From contig JAFWZV010000019.1 of assembly GCA_017517305.1 (NCBI GenBank), positions 62,001 through 126,000 of the forward strand: a DNA stretch of 64,000 nucleotides, given 5' to 3'. Positions within the stretch are counted from its first letter, which is position 1; each line of letters starts with the position of its first letter. Source of the stretch: Lachnospiraceae bacterium. GTDB lineage: Bacteria; Bacillota; Clostridia; Lachnospirales; Lachnospiraceae. Both the position numbers and the translations under genes were made by a program. The notes beneath the pieces were generated by a model. The model searched no databases, was not told the DNA's origin, and saw nothing but the letters and a program-made list of their open reading frames with translations. This document shows, piece after piece, positions 8,176 to 16,139 of the stretch.

Positions 8176-9165
8176 ATGAACTTAACAGAAAATGTATATG
8201 ATATTGTTATAATTGGCGCGGGAACAGCAGGTCTCTCTGCTGCAATATACGGCGTGAGAGCAGGCAAAAGGGTACTGGTGCTTGAGGAAAAAACCTACGG
8301 TGGACAGATTATTAATACTCCTGAGGTGGAGAATTATCCTGGTATAGCCAAGATATCTGGATATGAATTTGCCACTAATTTGTATAATCAGGCAGTGGGC
8401 TTGGGTGCTCAGGTTAAGCTGGAGAGAGTCACAGAGGTAAGAGATATGGAGTGTGCTACTACAGGCGTTATGGAAAGAAAGGACGCAGGTGAACCCACAA
8501 GGCTTGGCGCAGTTACTGAACATATAAAAGAGGTTGTAACAGATGCAAATAAATATATTTGCAATGCGGTTATTATAGCAACAGGTGCTAAGAATAGACC
8601 TCTTGGAGTGGATAGAGAAAAGGAGCTTATAGGCGCTGGTATATCCTACTGTGCAACCTGTGATGGAATGTTCTTTAGAGGGAGAGACGTGGTTGTGGTA
8701 GGCGGTGGAAATACTGCATTAGAGGATGCAAGCTTCCTGTCTAATTATTGTAATAAGGTTTACCTGATTCATAGACGTGACCAGTTTAGAGGAGAGGAAA
8801 AGCTGGTGGAAAGAATTAAGTCTAAGGACAATGTGGAGCTTGTGCTAAGCAGCAGAGTTGTAGAGCTTAAGGGAAGCGATGCAATAGAGGGAGTGGTTAT
8901 TGAAAGTACCTTAGATAATAGCCGCAGAGAATTAAACTGTGCTGGGGTGTTCGTAGCCATAGGACAGATGCCTGATAATGAGCGCTTTGCAGATTTGGTT
9001 AAGCTGGATAATCTGGGATATATAGTGGCTGGTGAGGATTGTAAGACCAGCTTTGATGGAATATTTGCAGCGGGAGATTGTCGTACCAAGTCAGTTAGAC
9101 AGCTTACTACAGCGGCAGCAGATGGAGCAGTAGCGGCACTTGCGGCATGTGAATATGTTGGGTAA
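8176..9165 (+). CDS. trxB: Thioredoxin reductase (FAD/NADPH)
   Basis: 329 aa. FAD-binding GAGTAGLSAAIYG near the N-terminus, redox-active Cys pair in SYCATCDGMFF, NADPH-binding VVGGGNTALEDASF, and C-terminal FAD motif GIFAAGDCRT are in the standard TrxB order. The enzyme passes electrons from NADPH to thioredoxin in the cytosol. It is slightly longer than usual because of an insertion (about residues 90-120, ATTGVMERKDAGEPTRLG) between the first FAD segment and the NADPH domain. A strong GGAGGAGGG site precedes the ATG. It follows the MATE gene closely and is ended by the hairpin at 9208-9249. Confidence 0.93.
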   Translation: MNLTENVYDIVIIGAGTAGLSAAIYGVRAGKRVLVLEEKTYGGQIINTPEVENYPGIAKISGYEFATNLYNQAVGLGAQVKLERVTEVRDMECATTGVMERKDAGEPTRLGAVTEHIKEVVTDANKYICNAVIIATGAKNRPLGVDREKELIGAGISYCATCDGMFFRGRDVVVVGGGNTALEDASFLSNYCNKVYLIHRRDQFRGEEKLVERIKSKDNVELVLSSRVVELKGSDAIEGVVIESTLDNSRRELNCAGVFVAIGQMPDNERFADLVKLDNLGYIVAGEDCKTSFDGIFAAGDCRTKSVRQLTTAAADGAVAALAACEYVG

Positions 9166-9191
9166 TTCTAAGGAATTGAGATGATAAAATA

Positions 9192-9220
9192 GCATATATT
9201 TAAGGATAAAAGCATACCTT
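9192..9220 (+). promoter_or_regulatory. Candidate sigma-E-type promoter of spoIIID
   Basis: GCATATA (9192-9198) and CATACCTT (9213-9220) resemble the sporulation sigma-E consensus (ATA, 16-18 bases, CATACANT), with 16 bases between ATA and CATAC. The -10 lies inside the 5' arm of the terminator hairpin at 9208-9249. The match is by eye only. Confidence 0.45.
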
Positions 9221-9249
9221 GTAACAAGAACGTACAGGGTATGCTTTTT
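9208..9249 (+). terminator. trxB terminator whose T-tract abuts the spoIIID start
   Basis: AAAAGCATACC (9208-9218) pairs perfectly with 9238-9248 across a 19-base loop, and the T-run continues to 9249. The spoIIID ATG is at 9252, so the weak ribosome site of spoIIID lies in the hairpin's loop and 3' arm. Confidence 0.8.
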
Positions 9250-9251
9250 AT

Positions 9252-9503
9252 ATGAGAACTTATATTGAAGAACGAGCTATGGCCATAGCTGCGTACATAA
9301 TAGATGAGGGTGCAACTGTGAGACAGGCGGCGAAGAAGTTTGGAGTGAGTAAATCTACAGTTCACAAGGATGTGTCAGAGAGACTGGAATATATTAATAA
9401 GTCTCAGGCAAAGGAGGTAAGGAAGATTCTAGATGTGAATAAGGCAGAGAGACACATTAGAGGTGGGTTGGCTACGAAAGAGAAGTATTCTAGAGGTATG
9501 TAG
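9252..9503 (+). CDS. spoIIID: Sporulation transcription factor SpoIIID
   Basis: 83 aa, very similar in layout to Bacillus SpoIIID: YIEERAMAIAAYIIDEGATV, then helix-turn-helix VRQAAKKFGVSKSTVHKDVSERL, then a basic tail HIRGGLATKEKY. SpoIIID is the mother-cell DNA-binding protein that adjusts the sigma-E regulon and prepares for sigma-K. The start is fixed by alignment to the family N-terminus. The ribosome site is weak (AGGG, 12 bases upstream) and is partly buried in the preceding hairpin on read-through RNA. Confidence 0.93.
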   Translation: MRTYIEERAMAIAAYIIDEGATVRQAAKKFGVSKSTVHKDVSERLEYINKSQAKEVRKILDVNKAERHIRGGLATKEKYSRGM

Positions 9504-9530
9504 TCCCACAAAAAGGAATAATGATAAAGA

Positions 9531-9559
9531 TTGCACTTGAAGAAAATTCGTATTATAAT
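9531..9559 (+). promoter_or_regulatory. Predicted promoter of the yhaO-yhaN pair
   Basis: TTGCAC (9531-9536), 17 bases, TATAAT (9554-9559). The start of transcription would be near 9566. Confidence 0.6.
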
Positions 9560-9593
9560 GTATGGAGATTAACTATGCATAGAGGTGCAAAGG

Positions 9594-10661
9594 ATGAAAT
9601 TTTTACATTTAGCTGACGTACATATCGGCGCTACACCTGACAAGGATAAGATGTGGGGTGGAAGAAGAGGCGAGGAAATATACGACAGCTTCAAAAATAT
9701 AATAAAGGTATGTGAGGAACAACAGGTGGATTTGCTGCTTATAGCAGGAGATTTGTTTAATGCACCTCCAACTATTCAGCAGCTTAGAGAGCTTGATTAT
9801 CAGCTAAGACTTATGCATGGAACAAAAACCATTCTTATAGCAGGTAATCATGATTATATAGAGGAGGGTTCTCCTTGGGAGACCTACAAGTTCCAAGCGG
9901 ATTTATTTATTATGCCTAGAGATAGGGCGGCAAATGTTTATATAGAAGACTTAAATGTGTGCGTAACAGGATTTAGTTATGGCAAGGCTGAATATCCTGA
10001 GAGGATTTTGGAGCGACTTAGACCTGGTAGAGAGGGAGCATATAATATTTTGCTTGGCCATGGTGGTGACAAGCAGCACATGCCATTTTCTAAGGAGAAG
10101 CTTGCAAGTCTTGGCTTTGACTATATTGCTTTAGGACATATTCATAAGCCGGCACATCTGATTAAGAACAAGATGGCATTTCCAGGTTCCCTTGAACCCC
10201 TTGATCACACTGAGACAGGAAGACGTGGATATATCATGGGTGAGCTTTCCGGTGCAGGAGATACATTAATTCAGTGGATTCCTTGTAATAAGCGAAGCTA
10301 TATGAATATGACACTGGAGCTTAATCCGGATATTGTAAATGCTGAGATTATAGATAATATTCAGGAAGAGATAGAGCGTATCGGACGAGATAACATTTTC
10401 AAGATTAATCTTAATGGATGTATAGATTCTAATCTTCAGATTAATCTAAGTGGATTATACAGAGAGTATAATATTTTCGAGGTAAATGACAATACTTATT
10501 ATAATTATGATATAGGGGAGCTACTTACTGTCAATGAAAATAATCTGTTGGGAAGATTTATTAAAGCCCTGGCAGATGAGGACAGCATAGAGGCACCAGA
10601 GATAAGGGAAAAGGCTATGAAATATGGTATTGAAGCCTTTCTTGGAATTGGAGAAAGCTAA
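9594..10661 (+). CDS. SbcD/YhaO-like DNA repair metallophosphoesterase
   Basis: 355 aa from the ATG at 9594. I prefer this to the GTG at 9585 because AGAGGTG (9581-9587) is a correctly spaced ribosome site for 9594. Calcineurin-type metal-binding motifs occur in order: FLHLADVHIGA (D-x-H), LLLIAGDLFN (GD), TILIAGNHDY (GNHD), ILLGHGGD and YIALGHIH (GHxH). This is the Mre11/SbcD fold that, with an SbcC-type ATPase, trims or opens DNA ends. The C-terminal third is the YhaO-like accessory region. Its stop codon overlaps the ATG of the ATPase gene by one base, which indicates a coupled pair. Confidence 0.88.
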   Translation: MKFLHLADVHIGATPDKDKMWGGRRGEEIYDSFKNIIKVCEEQQVDLLLIAGDLFNAPPTIQQLRELDYQLRLMHGTKTILIAGNHDYIEEGSPWETYKFQADLFIMPRDRAANVYIEDLNVCVTGFSYGKAEYPERILERLRPGREGAYNILLGHGGDKQHMPFSKEKLASLGFDYIALGHIHKPAHLIKNKMAFPGSLEPLDHTETGRRGYIMGELSGAGDTLIQWIPCNKRSYMNMTLELNPDIVNAEIIDNIQEEIERIGRDNIFKINLNGCIDSNLQINLSGLYREYNIFEVNDNTYYNYDIGELLTVNENNLLGRFIKALADEDSIEAPEIREKAMKYGIEAFLGIGES

Positions 10662-12358
10662 TGTATTTTAGTAAGCTACTACTTAAGGATTTTGGAAAAT
10701 TTAATAACAAGGAAGTAGACCTAAAGCCAGGCTTAAATCTTATATACGGAGGCAATGAGGCAGGCAAAACTACTGTTAAGGATTTCATAGTTGGAATGCT
10801 GTATGGTATAGAGAAGGCTAGAGGCCTCAAGGCCAGATTTGATGATTATGAGCATAGAAAACCTTTAAATGGTAGAGGATTTTCCGGTAAGGCATACATC
10901 AAGAAGGATGATAAGAATTATTTTGTGGAGAGAAGCTTCTTGAAGCACAACAGACGTGTGACTGCCATGGACATAAACACTGGTAAGGAGCTTGATCTTA
11001 GAAACACTAATAGTCTTCAGGGTGAGCTTTTTGATGTGGATAAGAATACCTATGAGAATACACTTTGCATAGGAGAGCATGGAGCTACTCCTGGTAATAG
11101 TCTTGCCACAGAGATGGGCAACTATTTGGCAAATCTGTCCACAGCAGGTTCCGCAGATATTGATAAGGAAAAAGCTGTTAACAGATTAAAGGGATTAAAG
11201 AAAAACTTTGATGTAAGACCATATCAGGTCAAGGTGGATACAATCTCTGATGAGCTACTTGCCTTTGATAAGGTAGAGGAGGATTTAAAGGAGATTCGAG
11301 GTAAGATTTCTGAGGTAGAGCAGGAATTTGCTATGGAGACAGCTAGAAGAAAGCGAGAAGCACGTAAGCTTATCGAAACGGAAAAGGGAACCACCTACGA
11401 GGAGAATGAGGAGCTTAACGAGAGTATGGACGAGCTTACCAAGAAGTCCGTATTCTTAGACGCGGATCTTATTAAGGATTACAAGAAGGAGCTACCTCTT
11501 ACTGATAGAGTTTGGTTCATACTCTTGACAGGAGTATTCGTAGTTGCAGTAATTGCAGCTATGGTTTATATTCTTCCTTTCGAGGATAGCGTACGTCAGC
11601 TGTTTGTAATATGTACAATTCTTTTCGTTATAGTAACCATAGTAGAGGGTATGTATGCTAAGGGTATGCTAAATGGTGATATATATACACCAACGGAAGA
11701 GGATTTCAAGAAGATGATATATGATCTTGAGCGTAAGCAGGAAACCTTTGAAGAGGTGGAGATAGATATGTCCTTCGCCAAGGAGTTTGCGGATAAGAAG
11801 GCTGAGCTTTTGGTGGTGGAGAAGGAAATCCTTGATAAGAAGGAAAAGAAGAGACAGCTAGAGGAGGAGCTAAGTGTTGCCAATGCCAAGATTGCAGAGC
11901 TAGAGAAGGAGCTTCATATAATTAATCTTGCAATTAACACTATCAATCAGGTGTCTGCTGAGATACATGGAGACTTAGGCTTCTTAATTAATGATAATAT
12001 TTCTGATATAGTATCTAAGATTACGGATGGAAAGTATAAGGATGTCCGTATGGACGAGAAGCTACATGTTATGGTAAAGGATGAGGATTCCTATGTTGGT
12101 ATAGAATACCTTAGCGCAGGAACCATAGAGCAGATATATCTGGCAGTAAGACTTAGCGTAGCCAGACTTTTGTGTAGAGACCGCATGCCACTTATTATAG
12201 ACGATATATTTACAGCCTATGATGAGAAGCGACTTGTGAACACACTTGATTGTCTTAAGACAATTGACACAGAACAGATTATCCTTATGACCAGCAACCC
12301 ACATATTGGAGATATGCTGGATGATTTGGATATGGATTATAATTATGTAGAACTTTAA
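10661..12358 (+). CDS. YhaN/SbcC-like AAA ATPase with internal membrane hairpin
   Basis: 565 aa. Walker A GGNEAGKTTV at about 30-39, C-terminal signature region VGIEYLSAGTIEQIYLAVRL and Walker B PLIIDDIFTAYD place it in the SMC/Rad50/SbcC class. The arms are coiled coil. Unusually, two hydrophobic helices (about 286-308 and 316-335) sit in the middle, where a hinge or zinc hook would be. It is much shorter than Bacillus YhaN (over 900 aa). The partner nuclease lies directly upstream with a one-base overlap. The likely job is ATP-driven DNA-end processing at the membrane; the membrane link is inferred from hydrophobicity only. Confidence 0.82.
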   Translation: MYFSKLLLKDFGKFNNKEVDLKPGLNLIYGGNEAGKTTVKDFIVGMLYGIEKARGLKARFDDYEHRKPLNGRGFSGKAYIKKDDKNYFVERSFLKHNRRVTAMDINTGKELDLRNTNSLQGELFDVDKNTYENTLCIGEHGATPGNSLATEMGNYLANLSTAGSADIDKEKAVNRLKGLKKNFDVRPYQVKVDTISDELLAFDKVEEDLKEIRGKISEVEQEFAMETARRKREARKLIETEKGTTYEENEELNESMDELTKKSVFLDADLIKDYKKELPLTDRVWFILLTGVFVVAVIAAMVYILPFEDSVRQLFVICTILFVIVTIVEGMYAKGMLNGDIYTPTEEDFKKMIYDLERKQETFEEVEIDMSFAKEFADKKAELLVVEKEILDKKEKKRQLEEELSVANAKIAELEKELHIINLAINTINQVSAEIHGDLGFLINDNISDIVSKITDGKYKDVRMDEKLHVMVKDEDSYVGIEYLSAGTIEQIYLAVRLSVARLLCRDRMPLIIDDIFTAYDEKRLVNTLDCLKTIDTEQIILMTSNPHIGDMLDDLDMDYNYVEL

Positions 12359-12360
12359 AA

Positions 12361-12396
12361 AATAAGCAGCTTGCAATGCAAGCTGCTTATTTTTTA
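12361..12396. terminator. Bidirectional terminator between yhaN-like gene and prs
   Basis: AATAAGCAGCTTGCA (12361-12375) and its perfect complement (12377-12391), with A-run before and T-run after. It ends both convergent genes. Confidence 0.9.
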
Positions 12397-12405
12397 TGTT
12401 AAATA

Positions 12406-13614
12406 CTAGTCTACCTTTGGAGCCTTGTAGTTGTCGGTAATTGTACCAGTTTTCTTGTACTCTGCAATTCTAGCCTGAATTCTTTCAGTCTGGTCGATAA
12501 GTCCACTAATTGATGCATTGTGGTTAAGGTGATCAATAAGAATTGCTATATATTTGCTCATATCTGCTGACTCGTACCAAGGTCTATCGAAGAGCTCTGG
12601 AAGCTGGTAAGTAAGGTTAGTAGTGATAACCTTCTCGATGATACCGTCCTCATGAGCCTTATCAAATATTTCAAGACCTGCAGTGAAAAGACCGAAGGTA
12701 GCAAGAGCGTAAACTCTGTTTGCCTTTCTCTCCTTAAGCTGCTTTGCAACGTCAAGCATACTCTCACCTGATGCAATCATATCATCCATGATAATAACAT
12801 CCTTGCCCTCTACGTCATCACCTAAGAATTCGTGAGCAACGATAGGATTTTTACCATTAACGATGGTAGTATAATCTCTTCTCTTGTAGAACATACCTAC
12901 ATCCACTCCTAAGTGGTTAGCGAAGTAGATAGCTCTGTTCATAGCACCCTCATCTGGGCTTATTACCATCATGTGATCGCTGTCTAGCTTAAGGTCTGGA
13001 GTAGTTCTAAGAAGTGTCTTAATGAACTGATAAGTAGGCATTATATTCTCAAATCCACTGTAAGGAATAGCGTTCTGTACACGTGGGTCGTGAGCATCAA
13101 AGGTAATGATGTTGTCGATTCCAAGTGATACAAGCTCCTGAAGTGCGATGGCACAGTCAAGGGACTCTCTGCTTGAACGCTTATGCTGTCTGCTCTCATA
13201 GAGGAAAGGCATAATAACAGTAATTCTGTTTGCCTTGCCACCGATAGCAGCAATAACTCTCTTTAAATCTGCATAGTGGTCATCTGGTGACATCATATTT
13301 TCCTGACCACAGATGTTGTACTTGATGCTGTGGTTAACAACGTCTACAAGAAGATAAAGGTCTGTACCTCTAACTGACTCAGAAAGAGTTCCCTTAGCCT
13401 CTCCTGAACCGAATCTTGGACAACAAGACTTTACAATGTAAGAGTCCTTCTCGTAGCCTGCAAATGTGATGCTATCCTTATGCTCGTTGTGTCTTTCCGC
13501 TCTCCAACGTGCAATATAGCTATCAACCTTCTCTCCAATAGCGGTGATGCTCTGAAGAGGAATGATTCCCAGCTTTCCAACAGGTATGTTAATAAGGTTA
13601 CTTGAATCTGGCAT
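12406..13614 (-). CDS. prs: Ribose-phosphate pyrophosphokinase (long clostridial form)
   Basis: 402 aa, against roughly 315 for typical bacterial enzymes. The PRPP-binding loop is clear: DVIIMDDMIASGESM. Other family blocks are LSESVRGTDLYLLVDV, ITVIMPFLYESRQHKR and IITFDAHDPRVQNAIPYSGF, which replace the usual YARQDRK and DLHAGQ segments. The enzyme makes PRPP from ribose-5-phosphate and ATP for nucleotide, His, Trp and NAD synthesis in the cytosol. The extra length is at the N- and C-termini and in the flexible loop. A strong GGAGGA site precedes the ATG. It lies 18 bases after the helicase-loader gene and is probably co-transcribed with dnaD. Confidence 0.9.
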   Translation of the reverse strand: MPDSSNLINIPVGKLGIIPLQSITAIGEKVDSYIARWRAERHNEHKDSITFAGYEKDSYIVKSCCPRFGSGEAKGTLSESVRGTDLYLLVDVVNHSIKYNICGQENMMSPDDHYADLKRVIAAIGGKANRITVIMPFLYESRQHKRSSRESLDCAIALQELVSLGIDNIITFDAHDPRVQNAIPYSGFENIMPTYQFIKTLLRTTPDLKLDSDHMMVISPDEGAMNRAIYFANHLGVDVGMFYKRRDYTTIVNGKNPIVAHEFLGDDVEGKDVIIMDDMIASGESMLDVAKQLKERKANRVYALATFGLFTAGLEIFDKAHEDGIIEKVITTNLTYQLPELFDRPWYESADMSKYIAILIDHLNHNASISGLIDQTERIQARIAEYKKTGTITDNYKAPKVD

Positions 13615-13632
13615 GATATTTCCTCCAATGTG

Positions 13633-14643
13633 TTAATTATTTGTAGAGTTTAAACTCTTTTTATATCTTATATTTTCACCAAAAAATTTGAATTTGGTGT
13701 AGCCATCTATTAGTCTAGATACAATTCGCTCAGAGTACTTTGCCCTAAGCTCCTTTAGTCCTAGGTTAGTTGAGATGATTGTTGATTTGCCCTGTATATT
13801 TCTCTGGTTAATAACCTCGAATAACTCTGACAATGTGAATGAATTAATTAGTTCAGTTCCTAAATCATCTATTATCAACAATTCGCAATTATAAACATAT
13901 TTGTATAATTCCGCAAGGTCTTTCTCATGATTCATAAGATATGGAGAAAGTACATTTTGGAATAGCTCATTAGCTGACAGATAGAAAACCTGATGTCCTT
14001 TGTTCAGTATTTCCTTAGCTATGCAGTTAGTGAGAAAGGTTTTTCCTAAGCCAACCTCTCCATATAGCAGAAGGTTTCCTCTGTGGGATTTCTTGGTGCT
14101 AAAATTCTCCACAAACTCCTTAGAGGAGCTTAATATATTAACCATATTATCATAAGGAGAAAAATCGTAGTCATCCACAAGCTCCTTACTATAATAATCA
14201 AGCTTAAAGGTATCGAAGTTTTCCTTCTCCAATATATTGGTTAGGTTTGACTGGAGATAAAGATGATTGATTATTTTCTCTCTAAAACATTTGCAACGTC
14301 CTTGCTCCACATTACCTGTATCCTGACATAGAGGACAGGTATATATTGGTTCTAGGTAATCCTCAGGATAACCTGCCTTTACAAGAAGCTGTTTCTTGGT
14401 GGCTGTTCTCTTACGATTGTTCTGGCTAACAGTTTTGTAGTCCAAATCTGGATTGGTATCTCCAGTTAACCTTGCTAGCACAGAAGAGATGTAAGAGCTA
14501 CTTGCCGCATCCTCTATCTCCTTTATAATAGGAATCTTCTCATATATTTCCTCTCTGCGCTGGGCTAAAAGTCTTGAATTTTCCAGACGAGTTTTATCGT
14601 ATTGTTGCATTATATCGCTAATGCTAAGTGGTTCATAAATCAT
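13633..14643 (-). CDS. dnaI: DnaI/DnaC-type helicase loader ATPase
   Basis: 336 aa. The N-terminal part carries a zinc-binding cluster (CPLCQDTGNVEQGRCKC) as in Bacillus DnaI. The C-terminal AAA+ domain has Walker A LLLYGEVGLGKTFL, Walker B ELLIIDDLGTEL and a sensor/arginine-finger region (STNLGLKELRAKYSERIVSRL). It would load the replicative helicase at origins or stalled forks. It lies directly downstream of dnaD, a partner in Firmicute primosome assembly, which supports the role. The symbol is by analogy; dnaC is also used for this family in clostridia. Confidence 0.88.
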   Translation of the reverse strand: MIYEPLSISDIMQQYDKTRLENSRLLAQRREEIYEKIPIIKEIEDAASSSYISSVLARLTGDTNPDLDYKTVSQNNRKRTATKKQLLVKAGYPEDYLEPIYTCPLCQDTGNVEQGRCKCFREKIINHLYLQSNLTNILEKENFDTFKLDYYSKELVDDYDFSPYDNMVNILSSSKEFVENFSTKKSHRGNLLLYGEVGLGKTFLTNCIAKEILNKGHQVFYLSANELFQNVLSPYLMNHEKDLAELYKYVYNCELLIIDDLGTELINSFTLSELFEVINQRNIQGKSTIISTNLGLKELRAKYSERIVSRLIDGYTKFKFFGENIRYKKSLNSTNN

Positions 14644-14700
14644 GGTTTAGTAACCTTTCTTAATGAAAATATATAGTTCATAGGTATCCAGAAATAATAA

Positions 14701-15882
14701 TTAAGCCTTCTTCTTGTTAATATCCTTAATAAATTGACGTTCCATATCATCAAAGGCCTTGTCAGAGGTAGACTGCTTAAAGTCATTGAAATTGCTTATG
14801 TTTCCAGATGGCTGTTGATTAGCCTTCTCCATAGCAAGCTTTGCTGCATGGGCCTTGTCCAAAGCGTCTATATCAGCCAGTGACTTTACATTATTTCTAT
14901 TCCAGCCCTCTAAGATACCATTTACATATTTTAAGGTAGCACTTGTAGGCTTGGCCAATGTGGCAGTCTCGCAGGCTCTCTTGATTATCTCCTCTGAGAA
15001 ACCAAAGTCAGTGGTCCAAGTGTTAATAAATTCTATCTCAGCCTGAGTTATGGCTCTGTCCCCACGTATACCTAGGGCCTTGAATACAGTCTTAGCTACA
15101 GAATTAGTTTGGTAAACCTGATCCTTAGCTTCCTGTCTGGTTTTAATGCCATCCTTATACCAAGCTATTGCTACTGATTCCATATATCTGGCATTTGTTT
15201 TGCCTCGCTCAACACAGTATTCCACAAGATACTCATACAAATCCATAGGGAATTGAAGTGTATCATATATGTAAAGAATGCTTGGAAGCTCTGTTTGAGT
15301 GATTGGTCTGCCAAATAAGGTCTCTATAATATATTTTAGATCCTCGAAGTCTGAATCCTGCATAGCGTTATTCAAATCTGTTTTGGTATACTTTGGCTTA
15401 ATCGGAAGAGTAAGCTCTGTGTTACCTACAGGTGAAGTAGTTGCGCTAGCTACTGGAGTAGTAACAACCTCAGGTTCCTTGGTGGCAGCAGACACATTAT
15501 CGTAGTCATTAGCTTCTGTATTAGAAGCCGTATCAAGTCTTAGTATTGATACAGCATCAGTCTCTGGTTTTAAGTCAAAGCTTGGTGAATGTAATGGAAG
15601 TAACACAATCCCCCTAAGGTGTCCCTTCCCATCATAGTTAAGCTTTAACACGTCCCTTGATATCCAATATTTAATTGCTCGACAAATGTCGTTTTCAGTG
15701 AGGTTAAAATGATCCGCAATTCCCGCAACGGTTATGTTGGAGTTGGTGTTAAGCAACCTTACTAAGTATAGGTAAACCTTAACAAACTCACCGTTAGCTT
15801 CTGTCATATAATAGTCTATGAAGAAGTTGGAAATAGAGGAATAGGTCTCACAATTTTCAGTGGAAATCGTTATTGTTTTCAT
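14701..15882 (-). CDS. dnaD: DnaD-domain replication initiation/primosome protein
   Basis: 393 aa. The N-terminal winged-helix segment (about 15-95, NSNITVAGIADHFNLTENDI) is followed by a low-complexity Thr/Val/Ala linker. Two DnaB_2/DnaD-type helical domains follow: about 165-240 (DFEDLKYIIETLFGRPIT) and about 260-340 (FKALGIRGDRAITQAEIEFI). The C-terminal tail resembles the DNA-binding end of DnaD proteins. Such proteins act with DnaB/DnaI to remodel DNA and recruit helicase in the cytosol. The ribosome site is AGAGGG. Its promoter and a row of DnaA boxes lie just upstream, suggesting control by DnaA. Confidence 0.85.
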   Translation of the reverse strand: MKTITISTENCETYSSISNFFIDYYMTEANGEFVKVYLYLVRLLNTNSNITVAGIADHFNLTENDICRAIKYWISRDVLKLNYDGKGHLRGIVLLPLHSPSFDLKPETDAVSILRLDTASNTEANDYDNVSAATKEPEVVTTPVASATTSPVGNTELTLPIKPKYTKTDLNNAMQDSDFEDLKYIIETLFGRPITQTELPSILYIYDTLQFPMDLYEYLVEYCVERGKTNARYMESVAIAWYKDGIKTRQEAKDQVYQTNSVAKTVFKALGIRGDRAITQAEIEFINTWTTDFGFSEEIIKRACETATLAKPTSATLKYVNGILEGWNRNNVKSLADIDALDKAHAAKLAMEKANQQPSGNISNFNDFKQSTSDKAFDDMERQFIKDINKKKA

Positions 15883-15917
15883 ACAAACATACCCTCTTTT
15901 TATCTAATGCAAAATGA

Positions 15918-15945
15918 ATTATAACACACACTTTTTTTATTGCAA
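15918..15945 (-). promoter_or_regulatory. Predicted promoter of dnaD-dnaI-prs
   Basis: On the minus strand, TTGCAA (15945-15940), 16 bases, TATAAT (15923-15918). Transcription would start near 15911, about 30 bases before the ATG. Confidence 0.65.
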
Positions 15946-15980
15946 CCGAACACTTTTTCTGTCTTATCAAAACCAAAAAA

Positions 15981-16007
15981 TGTGGATAATGTGGATAATG
16001 TGGATAG
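15981..16007 (-). promoter_or_regulatory. Three head-to-tail DnaA boxes upstream of dnaD
   Basis: Contiguous 9-mers at 15981-15989, 15990-15998 and 15999-16007 read TTATCCACA, TTATCCACA and CTATCCACA on the minus strand. They lie about 36 bases upstream of the dnaD -35 with no gap between boxes. Confidence 0.85.
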
Positions 16008-16089
16008 TGTGTTACCATAATATTTTGCAACCAAATTATGCCTTGTAAAACCGTGGATTTTAGGAAAATTATGTAAACCAAACAATAAA

Positions 16090-16121
16090 GGGCTATTCAG
16101 AATTTTTTCTCTGAATAGCCC
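16090..16121 (-). terminator. murC terminator
   Basis: GGGCTATTCAG (16090-16100) pairs with CTGAATAGCCC (16111-16121). In the minus direction it is followed by TTTATTG. It separates murC from the dnaD transcript. Confidence 0.8.
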
Positions 16122-16139
16122 TGTGGATAATGTGGATAA
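16122..16139 (-). promoter_or_regulatory. Two further DnaA boxes abutting murC
   Basis: 16122-16130 and 16131-16139 are both exact TTATCCACA on the minus strand. They have the same orientation as the three boxes at 15981-16007 and end at the murC stop codon. Confidence 0.85.

Noticed and set aside
15918-16139. A chromosomal origin at the DnaA-box cluster
   Set aside because: There is no dnaA or dnaN nearby and no clear AT-rich 13-mer unwinding region, and the boxes sit next to a normal promoter. A regulatory or titration site is more likely.
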